This document shows positions 9,088 through 18,281 of a DNA stretch of 64,000 nucleotides, piece after piece (position 1 is the stretch's first letter; every line of letters begins with the position of its first letter). The notes under the pieces are model-generated. The model worked only from the letters and a program-made list of their open reading frames with translations, was not told where the DNA came from and searched no databases. This DNA is from an uncultured Holophagaceae bacterium (GTDB lineage: Bacteria; Acidobacteriota; Holophagae; Holophagales; Holophagaceae): the NCBI GenBank assembly GCA_903884655.1, contig CAISFO010000060.1:62001-126000 (forward strand), in the 5' to 3' direction. Made by a program: the position numbers and the translations under genes.

Positions 9088-9387
9088 TCAGTTTGTGCCG
9101 CCCAGGTTTCCCACGGCTCCTACATGGTCGATGAAGATCATTTTCATGATCCAGAGGGTGTACACCAAGAAACCAATGATTCCCAGGACCCTGGCGGTCC
9201 TGGTGACACGCTCGCCACCCCGGTCCATCTTCCCGGCGGCCATGGCCTTCAGGTCGTTGCTGCCCATGATCCAGGCCATGAGTCCCAGGATGAACGTGGG
9301 GGCGGGCACGAGACTCAGGAGGCCGAAGACCAGGAGGAGCGGACCCCGGGGGGTCCTGGTGGTAGCGGTTCGCGGGACATCGTTCAA
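9088..9387 (-). CDS. Small DUF4190-like membrane protein
   Basis: A 99-aa protein with two membrane segments (about 17-40 and 68-88) separated by a loop containing GSNDLKAMAAGKMD. This order, two helices around a GxxDLxxM loop, is typical of DUF4190-type membrane proteins. Function unknown. It is convergent with the 89-aa membrane protein gene and lies just downstream of the cyclase gene on the same strand. Confidence 0.75.
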   Translation of the reverse strand: MNDVPRTATTRTPRGPLLLVFGLLSLVPAPTFILGLMAWIMGSNDLKAMAAGKMDRGGERVTRTARVLGIIGFLVYTLWIMKMIFIDHVGAVGNLGGTN

Positions 9388-9479
9388 GGCTGCTCCGGCA
9401 GTGGACCGGCCGGGGGGTGGTCGGCGATGGGCGTATCAGGCCAGTGTACGGGCTACCCGCCAGGGCTGCCTAGAGGCCC

Positions 9480-11102
9480 CTACTTCGGTCCATGCACTGC
9501 GGTCGGCGTGTCCTGGGACCACAGCACTTCGAAGGGCCGCACTTCCTGCTCGATGCCCTTCAGGGAGAAGGCACCCAGCTGCCGCAGGCCCTCCTGACCC
9601 GTCATTTCGGCGGTACGGGGCCCCACCACGATCTGGCCCGGCCTCGCCACCGAGCTCTCCAGCCGCGAAGCCAGGTTCACTGTGCTGCCCATGACCGTGT
9701 AGTCCATGCGCTTCTCGCAGCCGATGTCCCCCGCGAAGGCCTCGCCGCTGTTGATGCCAATGCGCATGCGGAGCTCCGGATAGCCCTCGGGCCGCAGGGA
9801 ATTCAAGGCATAGAGTGCCTCCTGCATGGCGACGGCGGCCTCGATGGCGTGCCTGGCGTGGTCGGGATCGGGATTCGGCGCGCCGAAGAAGGCCATGATG
9901 GCGTCGCCGATGTACTTGTCCAGCGTGCCGCCCCGGCTGAAGATCTGGTCCGTCATGGCCTCGAAGGTGCGGTTCAGGATGCCCGCCAGCACCAGGGGCT
10001 CCATGCCCTCGCTCATGCGGGTGAAGCCGGAGATGTCGGCGAACAGCACGCTGATCTGGCAGCGCTGGGCCTGGAGGGCCGGGGCCTCCTTGTTCTGGCT
10101 GGACTTCAGGATCTGGTCCACCACCGCCGGGCTGTGGTACCGCTCCAGGCGCTGACGGAACTTGGCCTCCCGCTCACGCTGGATGCCCACAGCGGCGAAG
10201 TTGGCCATGGCACTCAGCAGGTGCTCATCCTCCCGCTTGAACCCACCCTTGCTGAGGCTGGTCTCCAGGTAGATCACCCCGAAGGCCTTCTCCTCCACGA
10301 TGAGCGGCGCGCAGAGGGCCGAGGTGATGCCGTGGAGCTTGATGCTTTCCCCAGCACTGAACCGTGGATCCATGCGGGCGTCCGTGGTGAGGATGGCCAC
10401 GCGGTTGTCCATGGCCGTGCGGGCGATGGTGCGGCTGATGGGATTGGTGTGGACGCCCGGCTGCTCCTCCCAGATGAGTTCGGGCACCAGTTCGCCGCTG
10501 GGGTCCACGAGCAGGATGAAGCCCCGCTGGCAGGGGATCTGGGCGGTCACCAGGCCCATCACGGAATCCAGGAGTTCGGCCAGGCCTGCGGCCCGCAGCA
10601 GGGTCCCGGCCATGCTCGCCAGGCGCTGGAACAGGGTGACTGCATCCCCAGCCGGGTGCTGGCCGCTGGCCTGGGCCAGCATGGCCTCCAGGCTGGCATG
10701 GGGCATCAGGATCGAGCCCGAGGCGTCGAAGGCGCGATCTTCCAGGGAGATCCTGGAGGCCACGGCCTTGGGCGCCAGCGTGAGGTTCAGGCCCGCCACC
10801 GGTGGGGGGATGGTCTCTCCCTCAGGAAGCCACATGACCATGGCCTCGCCCAGGAGGATGGGTTCGCCCGGCCTCAGGGGCGCGGGTTCCGCGAGCGTCA
10901 CCCCGTTCAGCGAGGTGCCGTTGAGGGACTTCATGTCCATCACCCAGGGCTGCCCCTCCTTGAGGAAGATCCGCGCATGGATCCGGCTCACGGCATTCGC
11001 CTGGATTCGGATGGTGGCCTGGTCGCCCCGGCCGATGGTCACACCCTCCTCAGTGAGGGTCACGGGGTGCAGGGCACCTTCAACCTGGAGAGTAAGTTTC
11101 AC
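9480..11102 (-). CDS. FHA-GAF-class III adenylate/guanylate cyclase
   Basis: A 540-aa cytoplasmic signalling protein. FHA domain at residues about 1-95 (TIGRGD, VSRIHAR, SLNGTSLNG). GAF domain at about 165-315. Class III cyclase domain at about 345-520, with metal-binding FADISGFT and the substrate region DKYIGDAIMAFFG. The stretch MDYTVMGSTVNLASRLE carries Ser where many adenylate cyclases have Asp (GDTVN). The Lys in DKYIGD favours ATP over GTP, but this is only a family guide. It probably makes cAMP in response to a phosphopeptide and a GAF ligand. Divergent from rimO. No membrane segment. Confidence 0.9.
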   Translation of the reverse strand: MKLTLQVEGALHPVTLTEEGVTIGRGDQATIRIQANAVSRIHARIFLKEGQPWVMDMKSLNGTSLNGVTLAEPAPLRPGEPILLGEAMVMWLPEGETIPPPVAGLNLTLAPKAVASRISLEDRAFDASGSILMPHASLEAMLAQASGQHPAGDAVTLFQRLASMAGTLLRAAGLAELLDSVMGLVTAQIPCQRGFILLVDPSGELVPELIWEEQPGVHTNPISRTIARTAMDNRVAILTTDARMDPRFSAGESIKLHGITSALCAPLIVEEKAFGVIYLETSLSKGGFKREDEHLLSAMANFAAVGIQREREAKFRQRLERYHSPAVVDQILKSSQNKEAPALQAQRCQISVLFADISGFTRMSEGMEPLVLAGILNRTFEAMTDQIFSRGGTLDKYIGDAIMAFFGAPNPDPDHARHAIEAAVAMQEALYALNSLRPEGYPELRMRIGINSGEAFAGDIGCEKRMDYTVMGSTVNLASRLESSVARPGQIVVGPRTAEMTGQEGLRQLGAFSLKGIEQEVRPFEVLWSQDTPTAVHGPK

Positions 11103-11202
11103 GGGCGGTCCGAGGGGGAGGTGAGTTTAACACGCGGCTGCTGACTCTATCGGCCTCCCGTTGTAACCTATGAGGTTCACCTCAGAAGGGTGCGGAGCTG
11201 CG

Positions 11203-12582
11203 TTGACCAAAGTCGGTTTCATGTCCCTGGGCTGCCCCAAGAACCTCGTGGATTCCGAGGTCATGCTGGGGCACTTGCGCCTCAAGGGCTATCAGATCAC
11301 CCCCATCCTGGAGGAGGCCCAGGTGCTGGTGGTCAATACCTGCGGCTTCATCGACGCCGCCAAGAAGGAAAGCGTGGAAGCCATCCTCCAGGCGGCCTCC
11401 ATGAAGAAGGAGGGCGCCTGCGAGAAGCTCATCGTGGCGGGCTGCCTGGTGGAGCGCTACCGGGACGAGCTGATGGCCGAAATGCCCGAGATCGACGCCT
11501 GCCTGGGCACCCGGGACATCGAGCAGATCGCCGAGATCATCGGCGCCGGGGCCAGCTTCGAATTGAATCCCGACCCGGACTACCTCTACACCGAGGCCAG
11601 CCCCAGGATGCTGACCACCCCCAAGGCCAGCGCCTACCTGAAAATCAGCGAAGGGTGCGACCACAGCTGCGCCTTCTGCGTCATCCCCCAGCTCCGCGGC
11701 GCCCAGCGGAGCCGCAGCATCGACAGCGTGGTGGCCGAGGCCAGGAACCTGGTGGCCCAGGGCGTCCTGGAGATCAGCCTGGTGGGCCAGGACACCACGG
11801 ACTACGGCCGGGATTTTGGCGATCCAGACGCACTTGAAAAACTGGTGCGGGCCCTGGGCCAGGTGGATGGCCTGCGCTGGTTCCGCATCCACTACGCCTA
11901 TCCCAACCGCCTCACGGACGGTCTCCTCCACGCCATGGCGGAAACCCCCAATTGCGCCCGGTACCTGGACATGCCCCTGCAGCATGCCCACGCCCCCATC
12001 CTGAAGGCCATGGCCCGGGGCGGCGGCCGGGCCCAGTTCCTGAAGCTGATCCAGAAGGTGCGCCGCATCGTGCCGGGCATCGCCATCCGCTCCAACTTCA
12101 TCGTGGGCTTCCCGGGTGAGGACGAAGCGGCCTTCGAAGTGCTGAAGGCCTTCGTGCAGGAGGCCCGCTTCGAACACGTGGGCGTCTTCACCTACAGCCC
12201 CGAGGAGGGCACCTCCGCCCATGCCCTGGGCGACCCCATCCCCAGGCGCACCAAGGAGGCCCGAAAGCGCCGCCTCCTGGAGCTGCAGCAGAAGATCGCC
12301 CGGGAGCTGAACCAGACCAAGGTGGGCCAGGTCATCGACGTGCTGGTGGAGGGTGCCCACGAGGACACGGATCTGATCATCAAGGGTCGCCACCAGGGCC
12401 AGGCCCCGGAGATCGATGGCAATGTGCTGCTGGTGGACGGCGCCCCCCAGGCGAACTGCATCCAGCGGGTGCGCATCGTGAAGGCCCACGCCTACGACCT
12501 CATCGGCGAAGTGGAGGCGGGTGGCCTCGACGCGAGTACCGCGGCCTATGAAGCCTCATTCCGCTCCCGGCGGCGGTCCTAG
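11203..12582 (+). CDS. rimO: Ribosomal protein S12 methylthiotransferase
   Basis: A radical-SAM enzyme that methylthiolates an Asp of ribosomal protein S12. N-terminal UPF0004 domain with GCPKN and NTCGFI, radical-SAM cluster motif CDHSCAFC in the middle, and a C-terminal TRAM domain. The TTG at 11203 is preferred over the upstream ATG at 11170 because GGAG lies 5 nt before it and the protein then begins TKVGFMSLGCPKN like its relatives. Length is 459 aa, normal. A second partial copy of its 3' end follows at 12669-12770. Confidence 0.93.
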   Translation: MTKVGFMSLGCPKNLVDSEVMLGHLRLKGYQITPILEEAQVLVVNTCGFIDAAKKESVEAILQAASMKKEGACEKLIVAGCLVERYRDELMAEMPEIDACLGTRDIEQIAEIIGAGASFELNPDPDYLYTEASPRMLTTPKASAYLKISEGCDHSCAFCVIPQLRGAQRSRSIDSVVAEARNLVAQGVLEISLVGQDTTDYGRDFGDPDALEKLVRALGQVDGLRWFRIHYAYPNRLTDGLLHAMAETPNCARYLDMPLQHAHAPILKAMARGGGRAQFLKLIQKVRRIVPGIAIRSNFIVGFPGEDEAAFEVLKAFVQEARFEHVGVFTYSPEEGTSAHALGDPIPRRTKEARKRRLLELQQKIARELNQTKVGQVIDVLVEGAHEDTDLIIKGRHQGQAPEIDGNVLLVDGAPQANCIQRVRIVKAHAYDLIGEVEAGGLDASTAAYEASFRSRRRS

Positions 12583-12609
12583 TCGGGGCCTTCCTGGCGT
12601 CAACGCCCT

Positions 12610-12660
12610 GCCGGTTGCCCCTCACCTGAGGCAGCCCCGCAGCCCCAGGTGTGACCCGGC
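12610..12660 (+). terminator. Possible terminator hairpin after rimO
   Basis: Inverted repeat with outer GCCGG/CCGGC and inner TCACCTG/CAGGTG-GA arms around a GC-rich loop. No T-tract follows, so it could instead be an element linked to the tail duplication next to it. Confidence 0.4.
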
Positions 12661-12668
12661 AAGGGATT

Positions 12669-12770
12669 GAGGCCCACGCCTACGACCTCATCGGCGAAGT
12701 GGAGGAGGGTGGACTCGAATCAAGCACCCTGGCCTATGAGGCGGCCTTCAAGGCCAGGCACCGGCCCTAG
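12669..12770 (+). pseudogene. Detached second copy of the rimO 3' end
   Basis: Reads AHAYDLIGEVEEGGL and ends AFKARHRP followed by TAG, matching the C-terminus of the intact rimO (AHAYDLIGEVEAGGL, ending SFRSRRRS). The first about 35 bases are identical to rimO 12479-12513, and the rest has drifted. It has no start or upstream coding region. Best explained as a leftover tail after recombination or partial gene duplication. Confidence 0.85.
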
Positions 12771-12849
12771 GATCCGGCGGCCCCCAGGAAGCTAAACGGC
12801 TCCCGGGGCACCCTCGTAAGTAGAGGCAGTCGTCCCTTCAGGGGATTTC

Positions 12850-15027
12850 ATGCGTCTGCTGGCTTTGCTCCTGGCCTGCCTGTCCCTCCTGGCATCCCAG
12901 GCCCCCAACCCGCCCCACGTGGCCATTCCCAGGCTGGCCCAGGCGCCCTCCATGGCCCGGGACACGGACCTCTCCACCTGGGGGGAAGCCCTGAAACTCA
13001 CGGAATTCGGCATGATCATGCCGGACGACAAGGGTCAGAACCGCTGGCCCACCAGCGTCCACGTGGGCTGGGGTGCGGATGCCCTCTATGTCGCCATCAA
13101 GGCGGACGATCCCGAACCTTCCCGGATCCGTGCGGCCCGCCACATGCGGGACAACAACAGCGGGGATTTCGACTTCGTGGGCCTGGACCTCGATCCCTCC
13201 GGAAAGGGCCAGAGCGTCATCCGCTTCTTTGTGACGCCGCTGGGGGGGCAGATCGACGAGATCATGACCGACAGCACGGGCGAGAATGCCTCCTACGACC
13301 TCCTCTGGGATTCGACGGGCGTGGTGACCCCCACCGGCTATGTGGTGAAGATGCGCATCCCCTACAGCAGCCTGCGTCGCAGGCCCGGCGAGTGGGCCAT
13401 GCGGTTCCTGCGCATCATCCCGCGGGAGCGGCGCTACGGCATCACCTGGCCCCGCATGAGCAAGGACGTGCAGTGCGACATCTGCCAGATGGCCCGGGTC
13501 TCCGGCGCCCCCGTGGACAAGCCGGGCTCGCCCTTCCTCCTCATCCCCTTCACCACCTACAACCGCACCCAGTCCCTGGAGACGGACCCGGGCACCCCGG
13601 CCAAAAGCCAGGCTCGCCTGGGAATGGATCTGCGCTACGCCACCTCGGCCCTCACCCTGGAAGGCACGTACCGGCCGGATTTCGCCACGGCTGACGCCGA
13701 CGTGGACCCCCTGCAGATCAACAGCCGCTTCAAGGTCTACTATCCGGAACGGCGCCCCTTCTTCCTGGAAGGCATGGACCTCCTGGGCGTCCAGGGAGCG
13801 CAGCGCCAGTTTTTCAGCCGCTCCATCCAGAATCCCCTTTTTGGCGTGAAGGCCTCGGGCCAGGCCTCCTTCGCCAGCTGGACCATCCTGAATGCCAAGG
13901 ACCTGGATGGCGGCCAGTTCCTCGGCGCCAGTGGGGCCGCAGGTGTCGAGGCCTTCCCTAGCAGTGACACCGCGGCCTCGGTCAAGTTCCAGACGGACAG
14001 CCGAGGCTCCGGCTTCTCCCTGGTGGGCACGGACAAGTCCCTGCTGGGTGGCCCGCCGCAAAGTGGCGGGCAGAGTGGCGGCCTCTACGTGGATCAATAC
14101 CTGGGCCCTGAATTCCACTTCATCGGCAGCGCCATGACCTCGCACTCACGCCTCCCCCAGGCCGATGGCACCAGACTGTCCCAGCGGGGCACGGCCACCT
14201 CGGCTGAACTGGATTGGAACAAACGCAACTGGTGGGCCTGGATCACCACCCAGGCCACCAGCCCGGATCTCGTGCTGTTATCAGGCTTCATCGATCTCCA
14301 GGGCTACCACCGCCAGAGCTTGGGCTTCGGCTGGCGCGAGAACTGGAACGCAGGCCAGCTGTCCCAGGCCAATGCCAACCTTCGCTGGAGAGACCTCACC
14401 TGGTGGAACGGCGATCCCATGGATCGCGCCGTGGGGCTCGACGCCTATATCGAGACGGCCGGAAGGCTGAGCTTCTACCTCAACTGGGACGCGGCCGGGC
14501 GTACCTGGGCCGATGACCATGCCCGGTCCGCGGCAACCCGCTCCCTCACCCTGGGCGGCAACCTGGACCAGCTCTCCGCCTTTCGGCCCGGATGGTCCGT
14601 CACCCTGGCGCGCACGGTGGACCTGCCCTCGGGCGATCCGGCCAGGCTGCGAGTGGCGGCGCTTTCCGCGAAGGGCACGGCGGGTTCCATCTCCTACAGT
14701 TGCACGGGCCAGCAGTCCGAGCTTGATCGCGAACGGGATGACCTGCGTCTCATCCGGGCCCGGGAGCTCGTCTGTTCCGGGAGCTGGCAGTTCCCCCATT
14801 TCTTCTACGTGAAGACCCAGGCCTTCGTGGTGCGCTACGACGGCACCGAGGAAGAGGGCGTGGACAAGTTCCTCAAGGCCTTCGTCGGCTGGCAGCCCAA
14901 CGCCTTCACCAACGCCTACCTGGGCTGGTCCGGCCAACGGCGGCGCGACCCGGCCGCCATCCTCACGACGGAGCGGATGATCGAGCGGGGCCTCTTCGCC
15001 AAATTCGCCTACGCGGTGCAGTTCTGA
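12850..15027 (+). CDS. Secreted DUF5916-type protein: CBM9-like domain plus beta-barrel
   Basis: A 725-aa protein with a signal peptide (residues 1-20). Residues about 25-225 form a carbohydrate-binding family 9-like beta sandwich (VGWGADALYVAIKADD, FDFVGLDLDP, YVVKMRIPYSSL). The remainder resembles the outer-membrane beta-barrel part of DUF5916 proteins, with the signature VYYPERRPFFLEG followed by many alternating strands and a terminal aromatic residue (YAVQF). It is probably an outer-membrane protein linked to polysaccharide or hydrolase systems. The ATG at 12850 follows a gaggcagtcg to aggggatt region with AGGGG as binding site. Substrate unknown. Confidence 0.8.
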   Translation: MRLLALLLACLSLLASQAPNPPHVAIPRLAQAPSMARDTDLSTWGEALKLTEFGMIMPDDKGQNRWPTSVHVGWGADALYVAIKADDPEPSRIRAARHMRDNNSGDFDFVGLDLDPSGKGQSVIRFFVTPLGGQIDEIMTDSTGENASYDLLWDSTGVVTPTGYVVKMRIPYSSLRRRPGEWAMRFLRIIPRERRYGITWPRMSKDVQCDICQMARVSGAPVDKPGSPFLLIPFTTYNRTQSLETDPGTPAKSQARLGMDLRYATSALTLEGTYRPDFATADADVDPLQINSRFKVYYPERRPFFLEGMDLLGVQGAQRQFFSRSIQNPLFGVKASGQASFASWTILNAKDLDGGQFLGASGAAGVEAFPSSDTAASVKFQTDSRGSGFSLVGTDKSLLGGPPQSGGQSGGLYVDQYLGPEFHFIGSAMTSHSRLPQADGTRLSQRGTATSAELDWNKRNWWAWITTQATSPDLVLLSGFIDLQGYHRQSLGFGWRENWNAGQLSQANANLRWRDLTWWNGDPMDRAVGLDAYIETAGRLSFYLNWDAAGRTWADDHARSAATRSLTLGGNLDQLSAFRPGWSVTLARTVDLPSGDPARLRVAALSAKGTAGSISYSCTGQQSELDRERDDLRLIRARELVCSGSWQFPHFFYVKTQAFVVRYDGTEEEGVDKFLKAFVGWQPNAFTNAYLGWSGQRRRDPAAILTTERMIERGLFAKFAYAVQF

Positions 15028-15046
15028 AGGCTCCCTGGCCCAGTCA

Positions 15047-15676
15047 CTACTGCGTCGATTCCTGCCCGGAGGAGAAGTCGGGTGGGGCAGCGTTCATCTC
15101 ATCGAGGCTGGCCGCCTCCCGGTGCAGGCGGGCCTCGCAGCTGGGACAAATGCCATGGGTGGCGGCGGCCCGAGTCCTGAGATTGAGGAACTGCTCCATG
15201 GTGTGCCACTCGCCCGCCTCATCCCGGATGTTGTGGCACCACGCGCAGACCGGCAGCAGGCCCTTGAGTTCCCGGACCTTGGCCATGGCCTCCGTGAGCC
15301 GCTCGTTGAGGGTCAGCTGGGCGATGAGCTCCCGGCGCAAGGACCCCACCGCCCAGGCGGCGAGCAGGAAGGAGATCTGCTGGTTCAAGGCATCCCACAG
15401 CCTGAAGTACTCGGAAGTGATAATCCGTCCGCTCAAGAGGTCGTGGATGTACCACCCGGCCCCTGCGATCAGGGCCATGGCCAGCCCTTCCCGGGTACCC
15501 CGGGACCAGGCCAGCCAGATGACGGGGAGCAGGTAGAAGGCCGAGAATTCGACCTCCGGTGGCGAAATGATGTCGACCAAGAGCACGCCCGCAAACAGCA
15601 GGACACCCACGGTCCAGCGGGTCAGAAGGTCGGTTCTCCGGAACTGCCCCTGGTGGTGCGTCGTTCCCTGGATCAA
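15047..15676 (-). CDS. Membrane protein with C-terminal CxxC zinc-ribbon-like tail
   Basis: A 209-aa protein. Four or so hydrophobic segments fill residues 18-110 (starting LLTRWTVGVLLFAGVLL), then a coiled linker (LIAQLTLNERLTEAMAKVREL) leads to a soluble tail with CAWCHNIRD and CPSCEARL. This tail is often attached to bacterial GAF/PAS or kinase sensors, where it probably binds metal. Here no kinase domain follows, so the protein may be a stand-alone sensor or a truncated one. It is convergent with the DUF5916 gene (20 bp apart). Confidence 0.7.
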   Translation of the reverse strand: MIQGTTHHQGQFRRTDLLTRWTVGVLLFAGVLLVDIISPPEVEFSAFYLLPVIWLAWSRGTREGLAMALIAGAGWYIHDLLSGRIITSEYFRLWDALNQQISFLLAAWAVGSLRRELIAQLTLNERLTEAMAKVRELKGLLPVCAWCHNIRDEAGEWHTMEQFLNLRTRAAATHGICPSCEARLHREAASLDEMNAAPPDFSSGQESTQ

Positions 15677-15826
15677 GGTGCACCTCCAAGGCTCCCGTAT
15701 CAGATCTCCTCCAGAATCTTGCCATGGCCGCCTCGCCCGCAGTGGCAGAGTTCAATCCGGACGGTCCCTGCGATCAGCGGGTTCCGGCTCCCCACGCCCT
15801 GCCTGGCCCCGGGCTACACTGACTGC

Positions 15827-16495
15827 ATGCTGCAGCTGGACCGCATCACCCGCGCCTACGAACTCGGCGGCGAACGCGCCGGTGTGTTCGGCGTATCGCT
15901 GGTGGTGCCCAAGGGATGCCTGGCGGTGCTGGCGGGCCCCAGCGGCAGCGGCAAGACCACCCTGCTGCAGCTGGCGGGCCTGCTGGACGTGCCCGACGAA
16001 GGCGAGGTGTTCCTGGACGGTCAGCCCGTCTCGGCTCTGCCGGAGAAGGCCCGGTGCGACCTGCGCCTGAGGCGTCTGGGCTTCGTGTTCCAGGCCTTCA
16101 ACCTGGTGCCGGTGCTGTCCGCGCTGGAGAACGTGATGCTGCCCCTGCAGCTCCAGGGCGTGGCCGAGGCGGAGGCCCGGGGCCGCGCCCTGGCTGCCCT
16201 GGAGCGGGTGGGCCTCGCGGACCGCAGCCATCACCGCCCGGGCCAGCTCAGTGGTGGCCAGCAGCAGCGGGCGGCCATCGCCCGGGCCCTGGCACCGGCG
16301 CCCCTGCTGGTGCTGGCGGACGAGCCCACCGCCAGCCTCGACCACGCCCACGGTGGCCCCCTCATGGACCTCATGGCCGAGCTGGCCCAGGAGCGTGGCG
16401 TCACGTTCCTCGTCGCCAGCCACGATCCCTCCGTCATCGCTCGCGCCCACCGCGTCTTCCGCCTCGCCGACGGGAAGCTCGTGGAGGCTTCATGA
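15827..16495 (+). CDS. ABC transporter ATP-binding protein (LolD/MacB class)
   Basis: A 222-aa ATPase. Walker A is GPSGSGKTT near residue 38, the Q-loop is FQAFNLVPVL, the signature is LSGGQQQRAAIARAL and Walker B is LVLADEPTASLD. The track ORF is much longer; the ATG at 15827 starts the domain. It is followed by a permease gene, forming a LolCDE/MacB-type pair that would power extraction or export of a lipoprotein or small molecule. A 155-bp repeat-like gap separates the two genes, which is unusual for such pairs. Confidence 0.92.
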   Translation: MLQLDRITRAYELGGERAGVFGVSLVVPKGCLAVLAGPSGSGKTTLLQLAGLLDVPDEGEVFLDGQPVSALPEKARCDLRLRRLGFVFQAFNLVPVLSALENVMLPLQLQGVAEAEARGRALAALERVGLADRSHHRPGQLSGGQQQRAAIARALAPAPLLVLADEPTASLDHAHGGPLMDLMAELAQERGVTFLVASHDPSVIARAHRVFRLADGKLVEAS

Positions 16496-16649
16496 GCCTG
16501 AAGCTGGTCACCGAAGGCGCGGAATTTCGCGGAAGCCACGGAATCAACCTTGAGGTGCCCTGCACAAGCACTTCAGGCCTATTTCCCCGATTTTCTGCGC
16601 TCTTCGACGCCTCCTGCGACCCGCTGATCAAAGTTCGAAAGGGGCACGG
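16496..16649. repeat. Decayed REP-like sequence between ABC ATPase and permease genes
   Basis: The 154-bp gap holds short alternating gcgg/gaag blocks (ggcgcggaatttcgcgg on the left, ctgcgctcttcgacgcc on the right) in roughly inverted order. There is no ORF and no clear promoter. It looks like an old palindromic element inserted into the operon. Confidence 0.4.
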
Positions 16650-17894
16650 ATGATCCTGGCTCGGCTGGCCCTCCGGAACCTGCTGCGTCAGCGGCGGCGC
16701 ACGGCGCTGACCCTGATGGTGGTGGTGGCGGGGTTCCTGGCCCTCAGCCTGGCGGGGGGCTTCATGGCCCAGACTTTCCAGGGACTCTCCGACGCTGCCA
16801 TCCGCGGCGGACTCGGGCATCTCCAGGTGCTGCCACCGGGCGCCATGGAAGGGGACGAGGCCCAGAGTCTGGAGAAGTCCCTCCCCGACGGCGAGGCCCT
16901 GGCCGCCCGCCTCCGCCTGGATCCGGCCGTGGCCGAAGTGCTGCCCCGCATCCAGTTCATGGGCCTGCTGTCCAGCGGAGCGAAGAGTGTGGCCTTCCTC
17001 GGGACGGCCGTGGATCCAGTCCTCGAGCCAAGGCACATGGCCAGCGCGGAAGCCCTGAAGGGCGGGGCCCTGGCGCCGGGTGGCGCAGGTTCCCGCTGGC
17101 TCTCAGCAGAACCGTCGGCCCGGGACGTGATCCTGGGCGTCGGCCTTGCCCGAGCGCTCGGCGCCACCGTGGGCACTTCCCTCACCCTCATGTCCACGAC
17201 CAGAGACGGCGCCCTGAACGCAGTGGACGTGGAGGTGGCAGGCCTCCAGGATCTGGGCCTCCGCGAGCTGAATGATCGCTTCCTTACGGTGAGCCTCGCC
17301 ACCGCAGGCCAACTGCTGGACGCGGGACCGGCCAGGTCGCGACTCTCGGTCGTGTTGAAGCGCCCCCAGGACACCGCCCTGGAACAGGCCCGGATCCAGG
17401 CCCTGCTGCCAGGTGCGTCCGTGAAGCCCTGGTTCGAGCTGGCCTCCTTCTACCGGCAGGTGAAGCTGCTCTATTTCGCCATCTTCGGCTTCATGGGCCT
17501 GGTGCTCTTCCTGGTGGTGCTGCTGGCCACGGCCAACACCCTGCTCATGTCCGTCATGGAGCGGGTGCGGGAGTTCGGGGTGCTGCGGGCCATGGGCCTC
17601 CAGTCTGGTCAGCTCCTGGCGCTGCTCCAGTGGGAGGGCGCCTTCCTGGGACTCATGGGCATCGCCCTGGGCCTCGCCGCCACGCTGGTGCTGCGGGCGG
17701 GCCTCAACGTTCTCCATCTCCAGATGCCCGCCCCGCCCGGCACCAGCCACGGCTACGAGTTGAACATCCACTTCGTGCCCCTCGTCTACCTCGTCGTGGC
17801 CATCGGTCTTCAGGTCACGATCCAGGTGAGCGCCCTGTTCCCAGGTCTGAAGGCCGCGCGGTTAAGGATCGTGGAGGCGTTGAGACATGTCTGA
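16650..17894 (+). CDS. ABC transporter permease (FtsX/MacB family)
   Basis: A 414-aa inner-membrane protein with the MacB core-domain layout. There is an N-terminal helix (residues about 20-45), a large periplasmic domain (about 45-265), then three helices at the C-terminus within the FtsX domain. The region between helices has VRAMGLQSGQ-type sequence (FGVLRAMGL). It partners the upstream ATPase. Its stop codon TGA lies inside a 69-nt palindrome (17890-17958) that could act as the terminator. Substrate not evident. Confidence 0.9.
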   Translation: MILARLALRNLLRQRRRTALTLMVVVAGFLALSLAGGFMAQTFQGLSDAAIRGGLGHLQVLPPGAMEGDEAQSLEKSLPDGEALAARLRLDPAVAEVLPRIQFMGLLSSGAKSVAFLGTAVDPVLEPRHMASAEALKGGALAPGGAGSRWLSAEPSARDVILGVGLARALGATVGTSLTLMSTTRDGALNAVDVEVAGLQDLGLRELNDRFLTVSLATAGQLLDAGPARSRLSVVLKRPQDTALEQARIQALLPGASVKPWFELASFYRQVKLLYFAIFGFMGLVLFLVVLLATANTLLMSVMERVREFGVLRAMGLQSGQLLALLQWEGAFLGLMGIALGLAATLVLRAGLNVLHLQMPAPPGTSHGYELNIHFVPLVYLVVAIGLQVTIQVSALFPGLKAARLRIVEALRHV

Positions 17895-17958
17895 GCCCCT
17901 CGGGTGACGAAGCGGGCTGCGGGGCAGCCCGCGAAGTCGGGCCCCGAGGAGGCTCAGA
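17890..17958. repeat. 69-nt palindrome over the permease stop codon, seed of the tandem array
   Basis: The left arm tctgagcccctcggg..gcgggctgc pairs with the right arm gcagcccgc..cccgaggaggctcaga around a gggg loop with small bulges. Its right half is the same sequence as the start of each 69-bp repeat that follows. As RNA it would form a very stable hairpin just at the end of the permease message. Confidence 0.7.
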
Positions 17959-18243
17959 ATAACCTCAAGCAAGGACGCTCTTCGCCGACCCTCCACCCCG
18001 CGAAGTCGGGCCCCGAGGAGGCTCAGAATAACCTCAAGCAAGGACGCTCTTCGCCGACCCTCCACCCCGCGAAGTCGGACCCCGAGGAGGCTCAGAATAA
18101 CCTCAAGCAAGGGCGCCCTTCGCCAACCCTCCAGCCCGCGAAGTCGGGCCCCGAGGAGGCTCGGAATTACCTCAAGCAAGGACGCTCTTCGCCAACCCTC
18201 CAGCCCGCGAAGTCGGGCCCCGAGGAGGCTCAGAGTAACGAGC
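17928..18243. repeat. 69-bp tandem direct repeat, four full copies and a partial fifth
   Basis: Copies begin at 17928, 17997, 18066, 18135 and 18204 (cccgcgaagtcgggcccc...). Copies differ by only a few bases; the fifth is cut after about 40 bp. Because 69 is divisible by three, both strands stay open: the plus frame gives a 23-residue repeat (AKSGPEEAQNNLKQGR..) in frame with pgpA, the minus frame an LLGARLRGLEGW-type repeat. No spacers, so not a CRISPR array. Confidence 0.9.
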
Positions 18244-18281
18244 AAGTGGGTCGAAGCGGACCGGTGCCGTACCATGTACCC

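Noticed and set aside
17928-18243. Possible CRISPR array
   Set aside because: The repeats are directly tandem with a constant 69-bp period and no unique spacers.
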